Assembly (NCBI GenBank): GCA_016617785.1
Contig: JADILM010000002.1
Location: 682,001 to 746,000, forward strand
DNA length: 64,000 nt
Reading direction: 5' to 3'
Origin: Sporobolomyces roseus
Lineage: Eukaryota > Basidiomycota > Microbotryomycetes > Sporidiobolales > Sporidiobolaceae
Shown: in pieces, positions 1 to 11,239 of the stretch
How the letters are laid out: each line of letters starts with the position of its first letter
How positions within the stretch are numbered: position 1 is the first letter of the stretch
Notes under the pieces: generated by a model
Databases searched by the model: none
Told to the model about the DNA's origin: nothing
What the model saw: the letters and a program-made list of their open reading frames with translations, nothing else
Translations under genes and position numbers: made by a program

Positions 1-2281
1 CCGCTCCTCGAATCTGATGAGGTCTTCCCATTTGCTGAAGAACTCGGCGTGTTGCTCCGTAAGGTGACCCGTCTTCTGCTCGTACATCATCTGCAGGGGA
101 TCATCGACGTTGTCGGAGATCGAGATTTGACCTTCACTAGCCTACACTCGGTAGAGATGATCAGCGAGAGCAGTCTAGAGCGGGAGGGAGTTGAACACTT
201 ACTCGACGGAAGACCATACATGCATCAGAGACATAGCAATTCCGGCAACTTCGTTCTTCATCGATCGGAGGAGGCAAGAGGTCGAGGGAGGAGTTTTCGT
301 GTGTGAGCGAGTTTGTAGGTTGTGAGCTTGCGACGGGAGGGGACCCGACGAGGTTCCACAGTTCTTCATCTTCCGAATCCAATAGTGTTTGCGATCGAAT
401 CGTCGTACTATTGCTCGAAGGAAAGCTTTCGAGAGCTGGCTTGGTTCGGCGATGAATAAAGGTTGCGAAGCGATTGCGTGCATTGATCAATCCTCGGAGT
501 TCGTTGTGTGCCGTTTGAATTAGATGAGTTTCGTTTGTTTGTGTGTAGTGTAGTAGTCCTGTGCGGATCGTTTCGTCTGCGTTTGCGAACAGCGTGGTTC
601 AGTCTCGAAAACGTCTCTTTCGGAAGATCTCGTGAGGTGAAAGCTCACTGTAGCGATCACGCATGAGCAAGGTGTAAAGCATGGTCTGCGCACGATGTTC
701 CATTCCTGCATTCGCTCGACCAGTCTTGATTTCGAAAGGTAGCGTTTGTCGAGTCTGCGAACCAGTCGAGTCGATAATACTCGAGCTGAGAGAAGCGTCG
801 ATCTTGCCTTTGAGTCCATAGCGAGGAGACCAGATATCTTCCTCGACGGCGAGACCATCGACGATAGCGAGACGAGGACGAGAAGAGTCGGAAACTCTCG
901 AATCGAGCAGGAAAGCATCCGCCTAGATAACGGCATGTCAGCAAGCTGTGACGCACGATCGATCGAAAGACAGGGAGACGTACTTTGGGAGTGCTTCCAA
1001 CAAACTGCTGAGCGAAAGACGGGAATTCCTTTGATCGTTCTAGGATTTCCGATTTCGCAGTTTCACCCGTGAGATCCATCGACCACAGCATACTGCCGTT
1101 CTCCGTCACGATCTCATCGATAGCCTTGTTCGTAAAGTCTGCGTCCCATTGATTCTCCATCAAACACCTTTGCATCAATTCATGAAGCATATTGCCGAAT
1201 GCGAGCGAGAGAGTAGGGGCGCTAGTGGATCGAATGATTTCCTGTAGGAGAGCCTTGCGAGTACATTGTGAAGAGTCGGCGACCTTGGTCGAAGAAACGA
1301 GAATGTCGGGATGAAGGATCAAGAGGCCTTGAGAGCGGTTGACAGAGAGGGTCTTGCCGGGAGTGTCAAAATCGAAATCGCCAACGAGATGAAGCATGTC
1401 GCCTGCGGATCAACAATCGACTCAAGTCAGACTTGTTTGCTCAGGAGTGTCGAGGAGCAGAGCATACAGAAAAGACTCACGAGATTCGATTTCGGTTTCA
1501 ATCCAATCATCAAACAGTGAGACCTCTCGAGTTCCTTCGAAGGCTTTGCTGGAAATTATGAGGTTCTATGGACGTCGGCAGAGTCAGCGATTGTGTTTTC
1601 ACTTAGGGTGGAAGTGAGAGGAGACACACCTTTCTTCGCACGCCGCCGATTTCCACCTCACTCATTTCCTCGACGCAGCCTCTCAGATAATCTTGACTGA
1701 GGTACGAGATTGCCTAGACATGCGGAGAGGGATCAGCTACTCCTTCCTCTTGTACTTGCGAGCACGATCGATCGAGAACTCACTTTCGAAGATTCCTCGT
1801 CTATCGTATCGTCAATATCCCAATCTATACCTTCCATCAAATCTTGCGCCTCGCTCACTTTCATGCGTTGTTTCCCTCTACTCTTTGCGCTGAGCCCGTC
1901 ACTGATTCCCTCGTTCTCTTTCCCCTCATTGAGTGATCCGATTCCGCCATGTCTAGTAATTCCACCTCGTTCCACCTGAACTTCAACTGCCTTGACCGAC
2001 TTTGGAGATTGATTGAGCTGTTTCGGTGACAGCACATCTCCTCTGAGTGAAGCAACCCTCTTATTTAGATGAACTCCGAGTCCTCCATCTCGATTTGGAA
2101 AGGCTCCAATTGCGCGTTCGATACGTGTTGGTGGTGGAGATATAGCTGCAGGTCGTTTACGTCGAGTAGGAGTTGGATTTAGTCGAGGTTGAGATGAGGA
2201 AGGGGGCAAGAAAAGGGATTCAGAGTCGAGTCCAGAGAGAAGAGCATCCATAAAGGCATCTTCGCATGCTACAGCTGGCAT
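1..2281 (-). CDS. DNA2: DNA replication ATP-dependent nuclease/helicase Dna2 (3' part beyond the left edge)
   Basis: Dna2 processes long Okazaki flaps and resects DNA ends in the nucleus. The start is the ATG at 2281 (MPAVACEDAF), followed by a low-complexity basic N-terminus. The first exon runs to about 1784 and later exons follow through short introns. The nuclease domain is clear: LILHPDILVSSTKVADSSQC carries the first iron-sulfur cysteine, GLKGKIDAS and PFEIKTGR carry nuclease acidic and lysine residues, and RSCRNCYVSDAC near 190-240 supplies the last three 4Fe-4S cysteines. The superfamily 1 helicase half is not in the window. The residues and their order are seen; the function is family knowledge. 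Several exon joins between about 500 and 700 are uncertain. I am confident of the family because all four cluster cysteines and the active-site motifs are present. Confidence 0.9.
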
Positions 2282-2539
2282 TTGGACTTTTAAGCAAGAT
2301 TGCTAATGATCATGCGAGTCGGACGAAAGGAAAGAGATGGGAGGGAAGAAGGGGAAGACTGCATCGACAATTTCTCTCACTTTCTTCGGATCAGAGCAGA
2401 TACAAACGCGATTCTTCGTATCTCGACTTCCTACAAGACACGACAGAAGATTCTGCACGTCCTACAGGCGAAAAGAATCTCGAAGAAAGGCTTTCAACTA
2501 TTCACTTGCTCACGTGCCGGAAAGAAACGAAAGATATCA

Positions 2540-3713
2540 TTAATGATTCTGAGCATGAAAGACTAGTAATCCCGGTACACCAACAACCTCGAACCCTGCT
2601 CGTTTCGCAACCTTTGCCAAACCTTCCGTCTCAACCTGATTCTCAAAGACAGCAGTCGGAAAGGTTACTCCATCTCGATGAACACTCGCTTTGACAAGGG
2701 TGAACGTGCAGCCAATACCGTCTAGTGGAACATGGGCGAGGCCTAGATGAGTCGGCATATCGACGAGGTGTAGTCGTCGAGTCGAGAGTTCCCGATAACC
2801 TGAACGAAGATAGTCGAGGTTAGTTCTTCGTGTCCTGTCTCCCTTTCGATGGCTGATCGTTACTCACCTTCTACGAGAAGTACGTCTCTCCCTAAGCGAT
2901 GTATCAGTTCAAGCGATTCCTCTGTCTCGGCAAAGTTGTTCCGATCGAAACCCTGTGGAAAGAAACGAGATTAGATTCGGCTTTTCTTACTTTCGAAGAC
3001 TCGTCAACTATACCCAGAAGTTCCACGAGTTCTCTAGGTGCCAGAGAGTATTCGGAACGACGATATCCTTGCTGTAAGCAGTACAAAAGCTTGAAGGTCA
3101 GTAGAATCAACGAGGACAAAGCGAGGAGATTGTAGACTTACTCGACGGACATCAGATCTTGCAGGATATGTGGATCATACCGGACGACATCGACGTCAAG
3201 CCACAATACCCAAGCGTGATTCGGTTTCAGCGCCATCGACAGTAACCAGTTTCTAGCTTTCGCCATGAAAGCTCTCCTCGTCCCTTGCCCTTCGAACCCA
3301 TGCCGCACCTCCTCAGCCAAGTCAAACCCAAAGTCCTTTTTGTAGATCGTTATCGACTCGTATCTTTCCGATTTAGGTCTTCGAGAGAGCCTCCTCGCTC
3401 TATTCTCAAGTCTAGCAACTGTATCGTCCGTAGTGTCTGAAACGAGGAACGCCAATGAGATGTCGCTCGGCGAGTAATCGAGTCGTTCCAAGTTTTCGAA
3501 GTATTCGTCCAACCAAGGTGAAGCGTCTTTGAGGGGAGTGAGGATGAGAAGCGAAGAAGGTTTCGTGGGCGAAGAGAGGTCGAAGGAATTGAATGGTCGA
3601 GGGTTCGAGGTAGTACTCGGGTCGCTCCTCCAGGATACGTAGAGTAATGTTATGATACAGGTGAGAATCGCTGTACTCCAACGAGAGGCTGTAAACTGCT
3701 TGATGAACCCCAT
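2540..3713 (-). CDS. Anp1/Mnn9-family Golgi mannosyltransferase
   Basis: This is probably a subunit of the Golgi alpha-1,6-mannan polymerase complex that extends N-glycan outer chains. I start it at the ATG at 3713 (MGFIKQFTASRW). That Met is followed at once by a hydrophobic stretch (STAILTCIITLLYV), which fits a type II signal anchor; the in-frame extension up to 3875 lacks this logic. Family motifs in order are LLILTPLKDASPWL, LAFLVSDTTDDT and WVLWLDVDVVRYDP (the DxD metal site), then KDIVVPNTLW, GFDRNNFAETEESLEL and a C-terminal block ending FHAQNH. Exon 1 ends near 3142 with donor GTAAGT, and at least three introns follow. The gene is divergent from PDS5 with about 240 bp between start codons. 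The family (Mnn9, Anp1, Van1) is sure; which member it is, is not. Confidence 0.88.
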
Positions 3714-3955
3714 TGAATGAAATGCTACCGTTCGATTCGCCTTGCCATGAAGTGGTCGCGCCCTATAATACTTCCACTGATCGACTCTGAGTGAAGTATG
3801 GCTGTTTGGGACTAAAGGGAGGAGAGAGAAGAGAGAAGAGGGAAGAAACCTTCCCAGTTGATCGTTGACTTCCACTCCTCACTACACTCCTCGAATTCAA
3901 CACATTAGGACTCGATCAGGACCTACAAGTGATCTACTAGTGGACTCCTCATAAG

Positions 3956-6900
3956 ATGGCGGCGCGACAGTCGGTCCAAACGTTGAAATTCTCTCAATCT
4001 CTCCGATCTTCATCAAACTCTGAACTCGCCAAACGATTAAAGGCGTTACACACTGAACTACGCGACTATGACCAAGATTTGATCGATCCGACCTCACTCG
4101 ACAAAGTAGCGCGAGAGTTGATCCACACTTCACTCTTACTTCACAAGGACAAGGCAGTTAAAGCGTTCGCAGGGTGTTGCTTGGTCGATATATTGAGATT
4201 GTACGCTCCTGAAGCTCCTTATACTCAAGCAGAACTAAGGGTGAGCTCCCATCCCTTTCCTCAATCCGGCGAACTTTCAGACTTTAACGCGTATCTTTCG
4301 CAACTCTAGGATCTCTTCTCCTTCCTCGTGGATCAATTCAAGAAAGTTGGAGAAGTAGGAGACCCTCATCAATCCGAATACTTCTTCATCGTCGATTCCC
4401 TCGCTTCCGTCAAATCCATCGTCCTCGTTTGCGATCTCGAATCAGGTTCCGAAGAATTAGTTCAAGCAATCTTCTCAACCGCACTCGATTCGATCAAGCC
4501 TACTTCACCCAAGAACGTCGAAATCGCTCTCTCCGACATCCTCCTCTCGATCATCGAAGAACTCCCTTCCTTACCTCCGACCGTCACCCATTCTCTCGTC
4601 TCGCAATTCTTACCTCAGAACATCAAGAGTCGTCCAGCTAGTTTCAGACTCGCCGCCGAAGTCTGCAAAGGCGCAAGTGACAAGCTACAGCGATACGTCT
4701 CGCAGTATTTCGCCGAAGTCATTCAAGATACGATCGAAGGGAAAGGGCATGGAGAAGATTCAGACGATTCGGATGATTCGCTCGATAGTGATGATGAACC
4801 ACGGAGAAGGAAATCTACGAAGGGCAAAGGTGCATTGACAGCGAAAGGGAAGGGAAAGGGGAAAGGGAAAGCGAAGGACGGTAACAAAGGAGGAGGAGCG
4901 AACGACGATCTACCTTTCGCGCTAGTCGAAGCTCACGACCTCATTCGATCTCTCAATCGACACGCACCTTCTCTCCTACTCAACGTCATCCCACTCCTCT
5001 CCTCGGAACTCACATCGACCGCTTCACCGAAATACCGTCGACTCGCTACAACCTGCCTTGGAGCTATGTTCGCCGAGAAGCAAGGAGCTGGAGATCTAGC
5101 GGGTAGCTTCCCGACTGTCTGGAAGGAATGGACGAAGCGATCGGGAGATGTCACAGCGATGGTGAGGAGTGCAGTAGCTGGATGTTTGAGAAGGATTTGG
5201 ACAGAACACGCCGAACTGAGTCCGGATATCGAAGGTACGCCCGTTCATACATTTCTACATTCTCCTCGATTGATCATTGACTTTCTGAACTGCCTGCTGT
5301 GTTTAGAAGTACTCAAGAAACTGCTGAGCGATCCTGATGAGAAAGTTCGCCTCGCCGCTTGTCAGATCTTTGAGGAAATCGATTACGAGACTGCGTGTCA
5401 CCACGTATCGAGACGTTCACTAGAAGTACTAGGGGAAAGGACAGTTGATCGAAAAGTACGTTTCATTCTTGCTCGACTGTATCGCTTGATCTCATCTGAC
5501 TCAGCTCTCCATCTCGACTCAGGAGAAAGTACGACAGATCGCTTACAGATCGCTCGCGAGACTGTTCGACCTCGCTTACTCTGAAATGTTTGTCGACCTT
5601 CCCCCCTTCTTAGATTGCTCTCGTTCTCAGCTGATTCACTCTACTTTCGCGATACTAGAGAAACTCGAGACGAGCATGCTGTCCGTCATTTTGGGTGGAT
5701 CCCAGGCAAGCTACTCGATGGTCTGATCTATAGCGATGGATCTCAGACGGCAGCGAGGTGAGGAGGTTCGAAAAGCTCGTTTCTCGAAATCGGTATCAAC
5801 TCACGCTCTTCTTCTTTGCTTCGTCGTGTTCAGTCCTTCACAGTTACATCTTGTCGAGTCGACTTTCTCGGAACAGATCATTCCCAAACCTTCTTCCGAA
5901 TCGACTCTCTCCGACGACATCCCTTCCTGGGTTGATCGATTCCTCAACGTCGAACAACTGCTTGATCCGTCGACGAACACTCAGCGACAAGCACTCTTTT
6001 CTGTAACGAGACTGCACGAGGCGAGAGGTGGAAGTGTCTGGGAAGCTTATATCTCAGCTTGCGAGGCTAACAACGTATGTTTTCCTCGATTCTACCGAAG
6101 GTCCGTGAATGTCGCGTACTAATGAGGGATTGAGACAGTCGGGTATCATTGACGACAAGGAGAAAGCGAGCGGTATCAAAGAGTTCCTCGCTAAAACGAT
6201 CAAAGCTATCGCGAGTGAGTTTCTCATCTCTTCTCACTCTGCTCAAAAGCTGGCTTCGACTCTGACATTTGGAGTGAACAGGTAAATTACCTGATCCAAC
6301 GAAGGCGGTCGAAGACTTGAAAACGTTTGCGAAGGAGAACTCGGGACAACTCTATCGAGAGCTCAAGGTTCTGCTGGATCCCCAGACCGACATGAAACTT
6401 TTCCTGAAGAACGAGGTTCGTCTCTGTGAACGCTCCCGATCTCGACCCGCGACGTTGCTGACCTCCTTCACCCGATTTTTACGCTGCTACAGAAAGACTT
6501 CATGCGACGAATCGGCAAGTTGAACGAATCGACTGTTTCGACATTCTCAGCTTTCATCCGGCTCTCATGCTACACTATGCTCAATCGTTCGAGCATCCCT
6601 CATCTACTCAAACGCCTCGTTCCCTCGTCAACCTCACCGGAATCGGAAGGAATCGCTGCCTCCGCTCATCGCACCCTCACTTACATCGCCAAGACACGAC
6701 CAATCATCTTCAAGTCACACGTCGCTGAACTCACGAAACTCGTCAACGCTATGGAGAAGAAGGGTTCGGAGAATGAAAGCGAGAGTGCAATCGCGAACGC
6801 AGCGATTGGAATAGCTCTCAAAGCGCTCGCAAGGTTGAAGGTCGTCGACGAAGGTTTCGTCATTGATGCGTAAGGTGTCTCTTGGTGTCGCTCTACTGTC

Positions 6901-9275
6901 GCTCAATGCTCACGACTCGCTTGACACTGCCAAAACAGAAAACTTTCGAAGCGAGCTGCAACCTTGACGAAAGAAGCGACAATTGCTGAGCACGCGAAGA
7001 GTGCGGCTACCCTCGCTGCTCTCGATCGAACGAGAAGCGGTGCTTGCGACGATCTCGTCGAGGTGAGCCGCTCTTTTCTGTTGTTGACTCCTCTTTCTGG
7101 GGTTCTCGCTGACTCTAGTCTATGCTCCATAGCACTTGGCCGACGCTCTCTCGGACGACTCGCCGGAAGATCTCGTACCGCATCTAGCAGCTCTCGCAGC
7201 GATTGCGAAGCACGGTCAAGACAGCTTCGAACAGAAGAGTGAAGCGATCACAGTGCAGTGTCTGGAGATTCTGAAGAGGTCCACTCGTGCTTCTGAGGTG
7301 AGCATGACGTTTCGAATCCGAGCAAACTGTATCTCGAAGTGACTGTTCAACCCTTGTTGCAGAGTTCGAGCGATCCCGAAGCTAGCTGGATTGACGATGC
7401 AGATCTCCCTCCCCTCACTGCTGCCCGCCTTCTCGCTCTCAAAGTTCTCGTCAACCGCTGTCTACCATTCGCTGGAACGGAATCGTCGACGACGGTAGCG
7501 ACTCCAGTCTTCGGATTCCTTTGGAAACTCGTCGGAATCGGACGTGAAGGAGGAGAGGAGGAGGAGCGACTAAGCCCGGTCGTCGCATCTCGTCTTCGCC
7601 TCAAAGCGAGCACTAGCGTTCTCAAGCTTCTCGGCACGAAAGACCCTGCCCTCCTCAAATTGGCCATCAAGAATTTCGCTCTCCTGTCAAGAACCGCTCA
7701 AGTACGTGCCTCTCCCGAGGGAACTTTTCTTCTCACTGCAAACGCTGATCGTCGTTGTGCCATGAGCGTAGGATACTTGTTTCGAAGTTCGCGATGGTTA
7801 TCTTCGCAAGTTGCTTCACTATCTCCGACTCAATCGCCTACATCCCGCCACGCTTCCTTTCTTCCACATGTCCCTCTTCCTTATCGCTCACGAGCCTGAT
7901 GAAGATCTCAAGACTCAAATCATCCAATTCATCAGAACACGGAGTAGGAGACAAGATCGTAAGTAGCGAGATATTCCGTTGCCTCTCCAACGTCTAGCCT
8001 TTCATTGACGAGTCGCCCATAGGTCAAGTGAATTGGGAGCTTCCGTTCTTGCGCTTGATCTCAATTCTAGCTCATCACCCTGATTTCGAAGGAGCGCATT
8101 CTATCGATGAGTATCGATTGATGAGCAAGTAAGTGTATATCCCGCGCTCGCTTGAATGGGAGGGTAGCTCACCGATGTCATCTGCTTGATCATCCACAGA
8201 TACTTCGAGCTGTACCTAGAATGCCTCGCTACAAACGAGAATATTTCGCTACTCTATCACCTCGCACAACTCGTCAAGGGAGCTCGCGATGCTGCTTCCT
8301 CCTCCTTCGACACCGTACGTTTCATGTCACACTCTCTACGCCCGCTCATCCCCTTGCTGACGAAACTCGATCGATATGCAGAGTCTGTACACTCTTTCAG
8401 AACTCGCTCAACACCTCGTCAAGTCATTCGCCGAACGGCACACTTGGCCACTCACAACTCTACCCAAATCTACTGTCGCTGTCAAGCTACCAGGAGATGC
8501 GTTCAGGGCTATCAGTGATCCTGCGAAAGCGAAAGAGATCACGAAAACGGCTTTCGTATCGGAAGATGTCTTGAAAGAACTCGGCGTCAAGGAGAAAAAG
8601 GTATGCTCTGACTATTCTAGTCTTTGCTGTTGAGTCGCTGACGTTATATCCATCATTCAGATTACTGTTCCGCGCAAACGCAAGACTTCAGACGGTCCAA
8701 CAGAAAAGTAAGTCGCTTTCTCTCGCCTGGAGCTCGCTGTCTCATTCCCGGGAACTTACCTGTGTGTTCTACTCTCCTACCATAGGAAGAAGAGGGTAGT
8801 CTCATCAAGCAAGAGCAAATCGAAACGACCTGCGAAAAAGAGAAAGTCGGGTCAAAACGACTGGGATTCGGATCAATCGAGTGAACAAGAGGCATCGTCG
8901 GAAGAGGAGGACGAAGAAGACGAGGAAGAGGAAGGAGTGAAGAGCGGGTCAGAGTCAAGCAAGAAAGTCCTGTCAGCAAAGAAAAGCACGAGCAAGTCAA
9001 GATCAAAGAAGAAGGAGGATTCGATGGACGTAGATGAGGACGAGGAGGTCGTTGAGAAGTCGCCAGCGAAGGGAAAGGGAGGGAAGCAGAATGGGAAAGC
9101 GAAAAAGGGTCAAGCGAAACCCTCACCACAACCGGCGGAACGATCGAGACGTCGAGGACCTCAGCGCAACCTCAAAGCTCCTCGTAAGATCAATCGACAG
9201 ACGGACGACCTCGATGAAGTCAGTGATGTAGGAAACTCGTCGGATGAGGATGAGAAGAAATCAGGGAGCGAGTAA
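3956..9275 (+). CDS. PDS5: Sister chromatid cohesion protein Pds5
   Basis: Pds5 binds cohesin and controls its stability on chromosomes. The start ATG at 3956 opens MAARQSVQTLKF, and exon 1 ends at 4240. Exon 2 begins at 4310 with DLFSFLVDQFKK, matching the conserved Pds5 N-terminus (CCLVDILRLYAPEAPY is the strongest block). A long HEAT-repeat region follows over more than ten exons. The C-terminus is a nuclear tail of acidic and lysine-rich tracts, with RRRGPQRNLKAPRK resembling an AT-hook-like basic patch. An insertion around 4740-4900 has acidic D/S repeats followed by GKGKGKGKGK, between HEAT repeats. Total length is about 1,200-1,300 residues, as in the family. It converges on the neighbouring minus-strand gene with only about 110 bp between stop codons. 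Confidence 0.9.
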
Positions 9276-9382
9276 GGGAAAAGGCTTTGTTTTGGGTTGC
9301 TAAAGCATGAGAATGAAGAAATGCAAATGTTGTGTCAACAAGGTGTCCGTGTAATCTAGTCTACAGAGAGAGGTCGTTTCGA

Positions 9383-10949
9383 TTAGGTTTCGAGCAGAAT
9401 TCGTGCGAAGTTCTCCATATTGACAACGTTTCCCGTTCCCGCGAATTCGAGCATTTCGAGCAGCTGTCGACATTGAGTGAATGAGCGTCCATTACTTCGA
9501 ATCGCCGAAACAGAGGAAAGGCAGGCTCACATCTTCGTCCGTAAACTTTTCTTTCAGAACCCTCGTCACTTTCTTGAGTTCTGCCAATCCAATCAGTCGA
9601 GCGTCTTGACCGAGAGCTAGTTGCGGACTATCTTCGAAGAACAGATCGAAGGTGTCCGATGCTGCTTCGAGATCTTTCTTCGAGACTGGCTGGAGATGGT
9701 CGTAGCGTTTTCGTTTACTTTTCGACTTCGATTTCGAGGCGGTACCTTTCCTAGTTTTCGACGTCGAGCCTGTCACAGCTTCCTCCTCCTCGTCTGATGT
9801 GGGCTCGCCTTCTGATGCCGAAGCAGAAGACAGATCGTCGTTCTCCTCCTCTTGTGCTTTATCGACGAAATCGACTTCGTTGACATCGCCACCCTCCTCC
9901 TCATCTCGTACCAGTTGTTTGTTCGGGTTCGTTCTTGCCGATTGTCGCGTTACTCGAGTCGAACGCCTCCTCGTCGGATTCGTTGGGTTCTCTTCCTCGT
10001 ACTCGTCCTCATCTCCCTCCTTCTCACTATCATCACTCCCTTCATGATCTCGATCAACCAACAATACCTCGAGCGCCTCAATAAACCTCTCCCTTCGAAC
10101 ACTCTTTGATTTCTCTCCATGACCGTTATCCTCTTCATCTGTCGAACCGACTTCTTCGAACATCTCCATGATTTGTCGATCATTCCCTCGCGGGATCCCT
10201 AGAGTTCTGAGAGTCTGAGGAATACGAGAAAGAGGGATACGGGAGGGACGAGGTGGAGTAGGGAGGGTGAAAGAGTCGAGATTCGAGGAAGAGAAAGGGA
10301 GAGGTTGAGGGACAGAAGGGAGGAAACCTCCTCCGTCTGAAGGGTCGATCGGCATGAACCCTCCTCCTGGATACGCTGGATATGGTGAAGCGCTGGAATC
10401 GTCGGCAAAGAATCCTCCGCCTGGTGCTGATGCGAAAGATTGATCGTTTTCGTTTTCGGCAAAGAAACCTCCTCCTCCTCCCGAGTTACTTGGATCCGAG
10501 TTGATGAAGAATCCTCCTGCAGATGATCCAGGTTGTCCTCCCACTTGATCATCATTTCCAGTGAAGAATCCACCAGCCGAATTTGCTTGATCCTCGTCCA
10601 CCATGAACCCTCCTCCCTGATTTATTTCTGGCATAAACCCTCCTCCTCCTATCTGTTCCTCACTCATGAACCCTCCTGCTTGTTCCGATCTTTCTGCTGG
10701 TTGATCTGGATTCTTCATTTCTACATCTTGATCTCCATTGGTTCCTTCCTCTTCATCATCAAACACTACAGCTCTAGCTTTCCCTTTACCCTTTCCTTTC
10801 CCTTTTCCCGTGATCGTACTCATAAAGTCGTCTGTTGAGGGAGGTTGAACGAATCCTACTGCTTTGTCGAATGCATCATTGATCTCAGTTAATCGCTTGT
10901 TTGATGCGTTGGATTGTGTAGGTTGTCTACCTCTCTTGAGGGTAAGCAT
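9383..10949 (-). CDS. Acidic protein with nine GGF repeats and a degenerate calmodulin-like region
   Basis: The function is not known to me. I place the start at the ATG at 10949 (MLTLKRGRQPTQ); the upstream in-frame stretch to 11078 is pyrimidine-rich on the coding strand and reads like leader or intron. The protein has a GKGKGKGKGK tract, then nine short repeats of the form A/GGGF followed by M, F or L (about 10320-10680). An acidic, KR-rich low-complexity middle with RRRSTRVTRQS follows. The last part (KKDLEAASDTFDLFFEDS, then LIGLAELKKVTRVLKEKFTDED, then LLEMLEFAGTGNVVNMENF) follows the helix-loop-helix spacing of the C-terminal lobe of calmodulin or centrin, but the loops lack a full calcium-ligand set. 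An intron at 9464-9530 joins DED to LLEM in frame. The charge and the KRKR motif suggest a nuclear protein. A Rad33/centrin-like repair role is possible but only a guess. Confidence 0.7.
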
Positions 10950-11239
10950 ATGTACTGCGAGAGTGAGAGTGAGAGAGGTGTTGAATATGGCTAAGAATAG
11001 AAGTTTGAGATTGAATCGCAGCCGAAGTTCGCTGACGTTTCTACAATCTACAATCTCGCTCTCCTCTTCTCCCATCACTCTCTAGTACTCAAACAGTACT
11101 TCTCAGTATGTTGGCGCTTAGTTCTCCTTGTCCAGTTGCATGACTGACTCGATTCTGTTTGATATAGCCCGACTCACCTCCACTCACTCGAACGCAACCG
11201 CTTTCACCGAACTCTCCCACCTTAGACTTACTCAGAACC

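Noticed and set aside
10950..11078. 43-residue N-terminal extension of the GGF-repeat protein with a membrane-like stretch
   Set aside because: The coding strand there is a CT-rich run ending in CGCAG before the inner ATG, more like leader or intron than a signal anchor; the rest of the protein is nuclear-like.
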